Made by a program: the position numbers and the translations under genes. The notes below the pieces were generated by a model that ran no database searches, was not told the DNA's origin, and saw nothing but the letters and a program-made list of their open reading frames with translations. Below, one piece after another: positions 6,601-12,624 of a DNA stretch of 12,624 nt. Numbering within the stretch: position 1 is the stretch's first letter; every line of letters begins with the position of its first letter. The DNA comes from Desulfuromusa sp. (lineage in GTDB: Bacteria > Desulfobacterota > Desulfuromonadia > Desulfuromonadales > Geopsychrobacteraceae), in NCBI GenBank assembly GCA_030590745.1, contig JAUVCS010000008.1:1-12624 (forward strand), written 5' to 3'.

Positions 6601-7794
6601 GAAATCCGTATTCTGCGAAAATCGACCCGCAATAAAATCAGTTCTTTGCTGGTTGGATTGACCTCTGCGGTCGCTATTGAGGATGAAACGGAAAGTACTC
6701 TGCTCCCGGCACGACGTAAAATTACCGAAGAAACTTTTGCTAAAGTTCCTTTTACCCGGATTCAGGAAATCTCGGTGACGGGCAACAATGATGCCGAAGA
6801 AAAAGTTGCCAATCTCCTGGCTCGTCTGGCAGAACGTGAGCAGGTCGTCACGGCTGTTTTCGATGACAAGATTGACAAGTGCAAACGTGGCGATGATCTC
6901 CCTCCTGGGGTTATCAAGATGGTGAAGGTTTATATTGCGATCAAGCGCAGATTGCAGGTTGGCGACAAAATGGCTGGCCGGCACGGTAATAAAGGTGTTC
7001 TGTCGCGAATTCTTCCACAGGAAGATATGCCCTACATGGAAGATGGTACCCCGGTTGAGATTGTTCTCAATCCCCTCGGTGTCCCGTCACGGATGAACGT
7101 TGGGCAGATTCTCGAAACCCACCTCGGTTTGGCTGCGCGTGGATTGGGCAACCAGATCAGAGCAGTCCTTGAAGAACAATATAGTGAGAAGGCTCTGAAA
7201 AAGCAGATCAAAGAGGCCTACAATGATAAAGCCCTGAATAGTTTTATTGACGGTCTTGACGAAGATGATCTCAAGGTCCTGGCCCGACGATTGTATCAGG
7301 GTGTACCAATGGCCTCCCCGGTTTTTGAGGGGGTCAGTGAAAAGTTGATCAAGAAAGAAGTTGAGCGTGCCGGATTCGATACAAGTGGTCAAATGACCCT
7401 GTATGATGGGAAAACGGGAGAAGCGTTCAGGGAAAAGGTAACCGTCGGTATCATGTATATGCTCAAACTGCATCATTTGGTTGATGATAAAATCCACGCA
7501 CGGTCAATTGGTCCATATAGTCTGGTTACCCAGCAACCGCTCGGTGGTAAGGCACAGTTTGGTGGACAGCGACTTGGTGAGATGGAAGTCTGGGCAATGG
7601 AGGCTTATGGTGCTGCTCATGCGTTACAGGAGTTCTTGACTGTCAAGTCAGATGATGTTGCCGGTCGAACCCGGATGTATGAAGCGATTGTTAAGGGTAA
7701 ACATACCCTTGAAGCTGGTTTGCCAGAGTCATTTAACGTGTTGATCAAAGAATTACAGGCTCTTTGTCTGGATGTTGATCTGCTTGAAGAGTAG
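3694..7794 (+). CDS. rpoB: DNA-directed RNA polymerase subunit beta
   Basis: This is the beta subunit of RNA polymerase, forming one pincer and half of the active centre. The ATG at 3694 follows AAAGGAG (3682-3688), and the protein has 1366 residues (E. coli has 1342). The rifampicin pocket at about 514-540 reads [18 protein letters not shown] and [13 protein letters not shown], with D523, H533 and S538 matching E. coli D516, H526 and S531. The wild-type state is therefore predicted to be rifampicin-sensitive. RPC-type motifs follow: [12 protein letters not shown] at about 564-575, NFEDS at 818-822 (E820, D821), and [12 protein letters not shown] at 1090-1101, carrying K1092 and K1100 (E. coli K1065, K1073). 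The C-terminus has [17 protein letters not shown]. The offset from E. coli numbering grows from +7 to +27 between residues 822 and 1092, so there is about 20 residues more sequence in or near the beta insertion before the active-site lysines. rpoC follows after 77 bases. Confidence 0.99.
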   Translation: MAYSFANNPLLRKHFAKVTNIIDIPNLIDIQKTSYKRFLQAELPSSERKQRGLESVFRSVFPIHDFSDTCSMEYVSYSLGPPKYDEEECHQRGMTFAAPIKVKVRLVSWDVDKEAGTQSIRDIKEQEVYFGESPLMTENGTFIINGTERVIVSQLHRSPGVFFSHDKGKTHSSGKILFSARVIPYRGSWLDFDFDHKDLLWVRIDRRRKLPATVLLKALGYTTEELLKYYYDFEEISWDGKSYAKKVNFDLLAGKRASSDVLSASGEVLVKENRKFTRAAIRKLNDEGIESIPITAEDLVGQVVVSDIVDEATGEVLLECNGELTEAKLEELREKKIDTFSILFVDHLYVGSYISDTLRVDKVETAEDAIIEIFRRLRPGDPPTIRTATTLFESLFFNPDRYDISAVGRLKLNHKLGVDSPLELSTLTKEDVLGVVRYLVGLRDSEGTVDDIDHLGNRRVRAVGELLENQYRVGLVRMERAIKERMSLQDVDSLMPHDLINSKPVSAVVKEFFGSSQLSQFMDQTNPLSEVTHKRRLSALGPGGLTRERAGFEVRDVHPTHYGRVCPIETPEGPNIGLIASLATYARINEYGFVETPYRIVKDGQVSSEIKYFSALEEEGHAIAQANAPIDDEGIFVNELVNVRQTGEFLLLPPDQIDLMDVSPKQIVSVAAALIPFLENDDANRALMGSNMQRQAVPLLRTDAPLVGTGMERIVAHDSGNSVIARHSGAVESVDADRIVVQIDDQDIDETGASVDIYNLHKFSRSNQNTCINQKPIVKVGDKIIRGEVIADGPSTQWGELALGQNVLVAFMPWHGYNFEDSILISEKIVQDDRYTSIHIEEFECVARDTKLGKEEITDDIPNLGEDALSDLDESGIIRIGASVKSGDILVGKITPKGETQLSPEEKLLRAIFGEKAGDVRDTSLRVPPGEEGVIIGARVFSRKGFDKDARTEQIEAREIEKLLKDREDEIRILRKSTRNKISSLLVGLTSAVAIEDETESTLLPARRKITEETFAKVPFTRIQEISVTGNNDAEEKVANLLARLAEREQVVTAVFDDKIDKCKRGDDLPPGVIKMVKVYIAIKRRLQVGDKMAGRHGNKGVLSRILPQEDMPYMEDGTPVEIVLNPLGVPSRMNVGQILETHLGLAARGLGNQIRAVLEEQYSEKALKKQIKEAYNDKALNSFIDGLDEDDLKVLARRLYQGVPMASPVFEGVSEKLIKKEVERAGFDTSGQMTLYDGKTGEAFREKVTVGIMYMLKLHHLVDDKIHARSIGPYSLVTQQPLGGKAQFGGQRLGEMEVWAMEAYGAAHALQEFLTVKSDDVAGRTRMYEAIVKGKHTLEAGLPESFNVLIKELQALCLDVDLLEE

Positions 7795-7857
7795 CAAAGT
7801 TAACCCTGACAGTAATCGTTAAATTGTAAATTATAGAAATTAAGGCACTCATCCTAC

Positions 7858-7874
7858 GAGGAGAATGCGTTTTG
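7858..7874 (+). promoter_or_regulatory. Ribosome binding site and TTG start of rpoC
   Basis: GAGGAG (7858-7863) lies 8 bases before the TTG at 7872-7874, which opens the frame encoding [11 protein letters not shown]. An ATG at 7865-7867 lies between them, but it is in another frame and only one base after the ribosome binding site, so it is not the start. Use of TTG instead of ATG suggests moderated translation of rpoC relative to rpoB. Confidence 0.75.
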
Positions 7875-10800
7875 GAAGATATTTTCAGTCTCTTTGACCG
7901 TCCGAAAGACCCATTGAGTTTTAACTCCATTCAACTTTCGTTGGCGTCGCCGGAGAAAATCCGTGAACGTTCATTTGGTGAAGTAAAAAAGCCGGAAACC
8001 ATCAATTACAGGACTTTTAAGCCTGAGCGGGATGGTCTTTTCTGCGCCAAAATCTTTGGTCCAACCAAGGACTATGAATGTAATTGCGGTAAATACAAGC
8101 GGATGAAACATCGCGGTATTGTTTGTGAAAAATGTGGTGTTGAAGTCATTCCGAGCAAGGTTCGGCGTGAACGGTTGGGGCATATTGATCTGGCTTGTCC
8201 CGTTGCCCATATCTGGTTCCTCAAGTCTTTACCGTCGCGGATAGGTGCATTGCTGGACATGACCTTGAAGGATCTGGAGAAGGTTCTCTATTTTGAGGCC
8301 TATGTGGTCCTTGATCCGGGCGAAACCTCACTGGTGAAGGGGCAATTGCTTCCTGAGGATAAATACAGCGAGGCAATGGATGAATTTGCCGGACAATTTG
8401 TCGCGGGAATGGGCGCTGAAGCGGTTCGCGAATTATTGGTTGAAATCGATCTGGTTGAAGTTGGTGATCAGCTGCGGATCGAAATGAAAGAGGCAACCAG
8501 TGAAGCCAAACGGAAAAAGGTTTCCAAACGGCTGAAGGTCATTAATTCATTCCGGCAGAGTGGTAATCTGCCGGAATGGATGATTCTTGAAACCGTTCCG
8601 GTTCTCCCCCCAGAGTTGCGCCCGTTGGTCCCCTTGGATGGCGGTCGATTCGCAACATCGGATTTGAATGATCTCTATCGTCGGGTCATCAACCGGAACA
8701 ATCGCCTTAAGCGACTGATGGAGCTACGTGCTCCAGAAGTTATTATCCGCAACGAAAAGCGGATGCTTCAAGAGGCGGTCGATGCACTTTTTGATAACGG
8801 TCGGCGTGGCCGGGCAATTACCGGTCCAAGCAAGCGTCCACTGAAATCATTGTCCGATATGCTTAAAGGCAAGGGTGGTCGTTTCCGCCAGAATCTGCTT
8901 GGTAAGCGGGTTGATTACTCAGGACGTTCAGTTATCGTTGTCGGTCCTGAGTTGAAACTGCACCAGTGTGGTTTGCCGAAAAAAATGGCTCTTGAACTGT
9001 TTAAACCTTTCATCTATCAAAAGCTCGATGAGAGGGGTTTATCAACGACAGTTAAAAGCGCCAAGAAAATGGTAGAAAAAGAGAAGTCCGAGGTCTGGGA
9101 TGTTCTTGAGGAAGTGATCAAGGAACACCCGGTTATGTTGAACCGGGCTCCGACTTTGCACCGTCTCGGTATTCAAGCTTTTGAGCCGGTTTTGATCGAA
9201 GGTAAGGCAATTCAATTGCACCCGCTGGTCTGTACTGCCTTTAACGCTGACTTTGATGGTGACCAGATGGCAGTCCATCTGCCCCTCTCAGTAGAGAGCC
9301 AGATTGAAGCCCGAGTGCTGATGATGTCGACGAACAACATCCTCTCGCCGGCCAGTGGAAAGCCAATTATTGTTCCGTCTCAGGATATGGTTCTCGGGTT
9401 GTATTATATGACCAAAGAACGGCCATTTGTGGCCGGTACCGGTAAGGTGTTTGCCTCACGGGAAGAGGTTCGTATGGCTTATGATGCCGGTGAAGCTGAT
9501 CTTCAGGCTGCGATCACTGTCCGTATGTCTCCCGTTAAGGGGGCTCCGGTTGAGCGTATTGCAACAACGGTCGGACGTATTTTGTTTCGTGAAGTTGTCC
9601 CTGATGCCATTGACTTTAAGCATGTTAATAACGTCATGGGTAAAAAGCAGGTTGCCGATCTTATTGATATCAGCTTCCGTTTTGCCGGAAATAAAGAGAC
9701 AGTTATTCTTGCTGATAAAATCAAGGAGACCGGTTTCCGTTACTCAAGTTTGGCCGGGGTTTCAATCTGCCTTGATGACATGGTCATTCCTACAACAAAA
9801 GAAGCAAGAATCAAGGTTTCAGCTAATGAGGTCAAGGATATCCAGCGGCAGTATACCGAGGGTCTGATTACCGATGGTGAGCGCTACAATAAGGTTATTG
9901 ATATCTGGGCCAAGTGTACAGAGGATATTGCGGGGACCATGCTGGGCAATATTGCTGTCGAAAAAATAACCTCCGAGAGCGGGGAAGAGGTTGAAGTATC
10001 GTCATTTAACGCGATCCACATGATGGCCGATTCCGGTGCGCGGGGGAGTGCACAACAGATTCGCCAGCTGGCTGGAATGCGTGGTTTGATGGCTAAGCCG
10101 GATGGTTCAATTATTGAAACGCCGATTACCGCTAACTTCCGTGAAGGGCTGACGGTTTTGCAGTACTTTATTTCAACTCACGGTGCCCGTAAGGGTCTGG
10201 CCGATACCGCGTTGAAAACTGCAAACTCCGGTTACTTGACCAGACGTCTGGTTGACGTTGCCCAGGATGCCATTATCATCGAACAGGATTGTGACACAAT
10301 CGATGGGATAGAAGTCTCCTCCCTGACCGAAGGTGGTGAAGTTATCGAACGGGTCGGCGACCGGATTCTTGGTCGGGTGGCATTGGACGATATTGTTGAT
10401 CCGGTAACCGATAAGCTTCTGGTTGAAGCAAACCAATTGATCGATGAGGCGCTGGTTGCCATCATTGAAGATGCCGGAATTGAGAGGGTTAAAATCCGCT
10501 CGGTTCTCACCTGTAAGAGTAAGCGTGGTATCTGTGCTTATTGTTATGGTCGAGATCTGGCACGGGGTCATCTGGTCAACCTTGGCGAGGCCGTTGGTGT
10601 TATTGCGGCACAGTCAATTGGTGAACCTGGTACTCAGCTGACTATGCGGACTTTCCATATCGGTGGTACTGCTTCACGGCGTGCGGAACAGACGGCATTG
10701 GAAGCACGGTTTGACGGTTCGCTCAAATTTATTAATTTGACGACGGTTGACAATGCAGATGGTTTCCCGGTGGTTATGAACCGTAAGGGTGAAATTGCCG

Positions 10801-12026
10801 TGGTTGATGAGACCGGTCGTGAGCGGGAACGCTATGCAGTTGTTTATGGTGCCAGATTGACTCGACATGAAGGTGGAGAGATCAAGAGCGGTGAAATGTT
10901 AGCGGAATGGGACCCCTACACTGTTCCAATTATTACCGAGGTTGGTGGTGTGGTTCACTATGGTGACATAGCTGAAGGGGTCACGATGGAAGAGCAGGTT
11001 GATGAAGTGACCGGCCTTTCACGTAAGGTTGTTACAGAGGCTAAATCTGCCGACAAGCGACCACGGATAACGCTGAAGGGAGAGGATGGCAAAACTGTCA
11101 AGTTGCCAAACGGAACACAGGCACGTTACATGTTGCCGATTGGTGCCAATATCTCTGTAGAAGAGGGGATGGTTCTGCATGCCGGAGCTATTCTTGCAAA
11201 GATCCCGCGTGAGACAACCAAGACCAAAGATATTACCGGGGGTCTGCCCCGTGTTGCAGAACTGTTTGAAGCACGCAAACCAAAGGAACTTGCCGTCATT
11301 TCCGAAATTGACGGAATTGTTTCCTATGGCAAGGACTCCAAAGGGAAGCGCAAGATTATTGTGACTCCAGAAATTGGCGACCCCGGCGAATACCTCATCC
11401 CTAAAGGGAAGCATATTTCGGTACATGAGGGGGACTCTATCCACGCAGGTGAAGAGCTGGTTGATGGGTCCAGTAATCCGCACGATATTCTACGGGTTCT
11501 TGGTAGTAAGGAACTTTCAAAATATCTCGTCGATGAAGTTCAGGAGGTTTATCGTTTGCAGGGTGTTAAAATCAACGATAAGCATATTGAAACGATTGTT
11601 CGACAGATGCTGCGGAAGGTCCAGATCAAGGAGGTTGGCGATACTAATTTCCTGATCGATGATCAGATTGATCGTTGGGTCTTTGAGGCGGAAAATACTA
11701 AGGTTCTAGCCGCTGGTGGAGAGCCTGCAATCGGTGAGCCGATTATGCTGGGGATCACCAAGGCATCGCTGTCAACAGAGTCATTTATCTCTGCTGCTTC
11801 TTTCCAGGAGACGACCAAAGTGCTGACACAGGCTTCAATCCAGGGGAAAGTTGACTTACTAAGGGGCCTGAAGGAAAACGTCATCATGGGTCGTTTGATT
11901 CCTGCCGGAACCGGAGTTTCCAAGTATCGATCTGCAGAACTGTTAATTCCGGAACCTGAAATTAAGATGGAAGAGCCGATTGAGATAGATGATACAGAAA
12001 TAGAAACACCAGCAGGGGCCGATTAG
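7872..12026 (+). CDS. rpoC: DNA-directed RNA polymerase subunit beta'
   Basis: This is the beta' subunit, which holds the catalytic magnesium and the clamp. It has 1384 residues (E. coli has 1407). The zinc site ZBD uses C70, C72, C85 and C88. The catalytic loop NADFDGD is at 458-464, with D460, D462 and D464, numbering identical to E. coli. The second zinc site uses C807, C881, C888 and C891. The trigger loop reads [12 protein letters not shown], with M925 and H929 (E. coli M932, H936). Between roughly 936 and 1115 the trigger loop carries the large SI3-type insertion of Gram-negative lineages, then resumes at [20 protein letters not shown] (1120 on). The C-terminal tail after about 1365 is acidic. 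The TTG start is supported by the family N-terminus. No frameshift or truncation is seen. Confidence 0.99.
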   Translation: MEDIFSLFDRPKDPLSFNSIQLSLASPEKIRERSFGEVKKPETINYRTFKPERDGLFCAKIFGPTKDYECNCGKYKRMKHRGIVCEKCGVEVIPSKVRRERLGHIDLACPVAHIWFLKSLPSRIGALLDMTLKDLEKVLYFEAYVVLDPGETSLVKGQLLPEDKYSEAMDEFAGQFVAGMGAEAVRELLVEIDLVEVGDQLRIEMKEATSEAKRKKVSKRLKVINSFRQSGNLPEWMILETVPVLPPELRPLVPLDGGRFATSDLNDLYRRVINRNNRLKRLMELRAPEVIIRNEKRMLQEAVDALFDNGRRGRAITGPSKRPLKSLSDMLKGKGGRFRQNLLGKRVDYSGRSVIVVGPELKLHQCGLPKKMALELFKPFIYQKLDERGLSTTVKSAKKMVEKEKSEVWDVLEEVIKEHPVMLNRAPTLHRLGIQAFEPVLIEGKAIQLHPLVCTAFNADFDGDQMAVHLPLSVESQIEARVLMMSTNNILSPASGKPIIVPSQDMVLGLYYMTKERPFVAGTGKVFASREEVRMAYDAGEADLQAAITVRMSPVKGAPVERIATTVGRILFREVVPDAIDFKHVNNVMGKKQVADLIDISFRFAGNKETVILADKIKETGFRYSSLAGVSICLDDMVIPTTKEARIKVSANEVKDIQRQYTEGLITDGERYNKVIDIWAKCTEDIAGTMLGNIAVEKITSESGEEVEVSSFNAIHMMADSGARGSAQQIRQLAGMRGLMAKPDGSIIETPITANFREGLTVLQYFISTHGARKGLADTALKTANSGYLTRRLVDVAQDAIIIEQDCDTIDGIEVSSLTEGGEVIERVGDRILGRVALDDIVDPVTDKLLVEANQLIDEALVAIIEDAGIERVKIRSVLTCKSKRGICAYCYGRDLARGHLVNLGEAVGVIAAQSIGEPGTQLTMRTFHIGGTASRRAEQTALEARFDGSLKFINLTTVDNADGFPVVMNRKGEIAVVDETGRERERYAVVYGARLTRHEGGEIKSGEMLAEWDPYTVPIITEVGGVVHYGDIAEGVTMEEQVDEVTGLSRKVVTEAKSADKRPRITLKGEDGKTVKLPNGTQARYMLPIGANISVEEGMVLHAGAILAKIPRETTKTKDITGGLPRVAELFEARKPKELAVISEIDGIVSYGKDSKGKRKIIVTPEIGDPGEYLIPKGKHISVHEGDSIHAGEELVDGSSNPHDILRVLGSKELSKYLVDEVQEVYRLQGVKINDKHIETIVRQMLRKVQIKEVGDTNFLIDDQIDRWVFEAENTKVLAAGGEPAIGEPIMLGITKASLSTESFISAASFQETTKVLTQASIQGKVDLLRGLKENVIMGRLIPAGTGVSKYRSAELLIPEPEIKMEEPIEIDDTEIETPAGAD

Positions 12027-12048
12027 GGAGAAAAAGTTATTGATCCTG

Positions 12049-12096
12049 AGCTCTTCTGGTCAGTAAAGAATATTTTACAGTTAAGAGAAAAGAGCT
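12049..12096 (+). other. Nested stem-loop after rpoC
   Basis: AGCTCTT (12049-12055) can pair with AAGAGCT (12090-12096), enclosing GTAAA (12063-12067) with TTTAC (12074-12078). The outer 3' arm touches the first base of the TTGACA hexamer. No T-run follows, so this is not a clear terminator for rpoBC. It is A/T-rich and could be chance. Confidence 0.2.
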
Positions 12097-12122
12097 TGAC
12101 AAAGCCAGAGCTGATTGATAAT
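12096..12122 (+). promoter_or_regulatory. Candidate promoter for the rpsL-rpsG (str) operon
   Basis: A perfect TTGACA (12096-12101) is followed by GATAAT (12117-12122, 5 of 6 consensus bases). The spacer of 15 bases is shorter than the usual 16-18. TAATGT at a 17-base spacing is the alternative -10 but matches poorly. It is the best promoter-like sequence in the 169-base gap between rpoC and rpsL, 74 bases before the rpsL start. An independent str promoter after rpoC is common. The short spacer keeps confidence moderate. Confidence 0.45.
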
Positions 12123-12149
12123 GTCAGCGGGTTTTTCCCCACGGAAATG

Positions 12150-12166
12150 TCAGTCTGAATGACTGA
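12150..12166 (+). other. Hairpin in the rpsL leader
   Basis: TCAGTC (12150-12155) pairs with GACTGA (12161-12166) around the loop TGAAT, a perfect 6-bp stem followed by a run of A. It ends 17 bases before the rpsL ribosome binding site GGGAGA (12184-12189). The A-run on the + strand excludes a forward terminator. S7 regulates the str operon in E. coli from the rpsL-rpsG gap, so this hairpin does not match that known site. Its role is unknown. Confidence 0.3.
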
Positions 12167-12195
12167 AAAAATGCAAGAGATTTGGGAGAATCTAG

Positions 12196-12567
12196 ATGCC
12201 AACAATTAACCAATTGATCCGCAATGGGCGTAAGAAAAAGGTTGTAAAATCAACTGCGCCTGCACTTAAGTCTTGTCCGCAGAGACGTGGGGTTTGTACT
12301 CGTGTATACACAACGACTCCAAAAAAACCTAATTCCGCTTTGCGGAAGGTTGCTCGTGTACGTTTGACCAACGGGATGGTCGTCACTTCTTATATCCCCG
12401 GAGTTGGACATAATCTGCAGGAGCACTCTGTTGTTTTAATTCGTGGTGGTCGGGTTAAGGATTTGCCCGGCGTCCGTTATCATATTGTGCGTGGCACTCT
12501 CGATCTTGCTGGTGTTAAGGATCGTAAGCAGGGCCGCTCTAAATACGGCGCTAAGCGCCCGAAGTAA
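12196..12567 (+). CDS. rpsL: 30S ribosomal protein S12
   Basis: S12 sits at the decoding centre of the small subunit and controls accuracy; it is the classic streptomycin-resistance locus. The protein has 123 residues beginning MPTINQLIR. It has [19 protein letters not shown] at 34-52 with K43, and [13 protein letters not shown] at 84-96 with K88 and P91. These are the wild-type residues, so ribosomal streptomycin sensitivity is predicted. D89 is the residue methylthiolated by RimO in other bacteria. The ATG at 12196 follows GGGAGA (12184-12189). The length is normal. rpsG starts 27 bases downstream. Near the 3' end, GGCGC (12547-12551) pairs with GCGCC (12555-12559), a short stem just before the stop. 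Confidence 0.98.
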   Translation: MPTINQLIRNGRKKKVVKSTAPALKSCPQRRGVCTRVYTTTPKKPNSALRKVARVRLTNGMVVTSYIPGVGHNLQEHSVVLIRGGRVKDLPGVRYHIVRGTLDLAGVKDRKQGRSKYGAKRPK

Positions 12568-12594
12568 CTTAAAAAGTCTGAGGAAGAGGACGCT

Positions 12595-12624
12595 ATGCCA
12601 AGGAGAAGAGAGGTCCCTAAGCGG
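12595..12624 (+). CDS. rpsG: 30S ribosomal protein S7, N-terminal start (partial)
   Basis: The last 30 bases encode MPRRREVPKR, the typical N-terminus of S7, an assembly protein of the 30S head and tRNA exit region. AGGAAGAGGA (12581-12590) provides the ribosome binding site. The gene follows rpsL by 27 bases, the standard str operon order. Only ten codons are visible; the rest lies outside the window. Confidence 0.93.
   Translation, partial: MPRRREVPKR

Noticed and set aside
7806..7837. Promoter-like CTGACA and TATAGA between rpoB and rpoC
   Set aside because: The spacer would be 20 bases. The alternative TAAATT at 15 bases matches poorly. An AT-rich spacer easily produces such hexamers.
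1..12624. Search by eye for CRISPR arrays, insertion sequences, attachment sites, phage or defence genes, and frameshifts
   Set aside because: No regularly spaced repeats, terminal inverted repeats or foreign-looking genes were seen. All reading frames of the core genes are intact and collinear.

Overview
This window is a core information-processing locus, read entirely from the + strand: the end of tuf, then rpmG, tRNA-Trp, secE, nusG, rplK, rplA, rplJ, rplL, rpoB, rpoC, rpsL and the first codons of rpsG. The protein sequences (an RpoC starting MEDIF from a TTG codon, a beta' trigger-loop insertion, a 61-residue SecE, tuf-rpmG-tRNA-Trp-secE in that order) suggest a Gram-negative bacterium of the former Deltaproteobacteria. 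The best guess is Desulfuromonadales/Geobacterales (Desulfuromonas, Pelobacter or Geobacter relatives), with moderate GC content judged by eye. The lineage call is inference from remembered family sequences, not a search.

Layout. Positions 1-139 hold the last 45 codons of EF-Tu. Positions 140-492 hold rpmG (four-cysteine L33) and a tRNA-Trp with encoded CCA. Positions 493-1231 hold secE and nusG. Positions 1267-2415 hold rplK and rplA. Positions 2416-2589 are a structured leader resembling the known L10 autoregulatory leader. rplJ and rplL follow (2590-3531). A 162-base spacer carries a strong 12-bp hairpin without a U-tract, the expected place for partial termination or RNA processing between ribosomal and polymerase genes. 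rpoB and rpoC occupy 3694-12026. A 169-base spacer with a candidate promoter precedes rpsL and rpsG, the start of the str operon. No spacer exceeds 300 bases and almost all of the window is coding.

The genes cover transcription (beta, beta', NusG), the ribosomal stalk and its base (L10, L7/L12, L11, L1), decoding (S12), tRNA delivery (EF-Tu, tRNA-Trp) and protein export (SecE). No mobile element, CRISPR array, frameshift or foreign gene is visible, and no undescribed multi-gene system. What deserves a second look is RNA-level: several stop codons lie inside short perfect hairpins, the L10 leader contains mutually exclusive stems, and the rpoB leader has a repeated 8-mer that could compete for one partner just upstream of the ribosome binding site.
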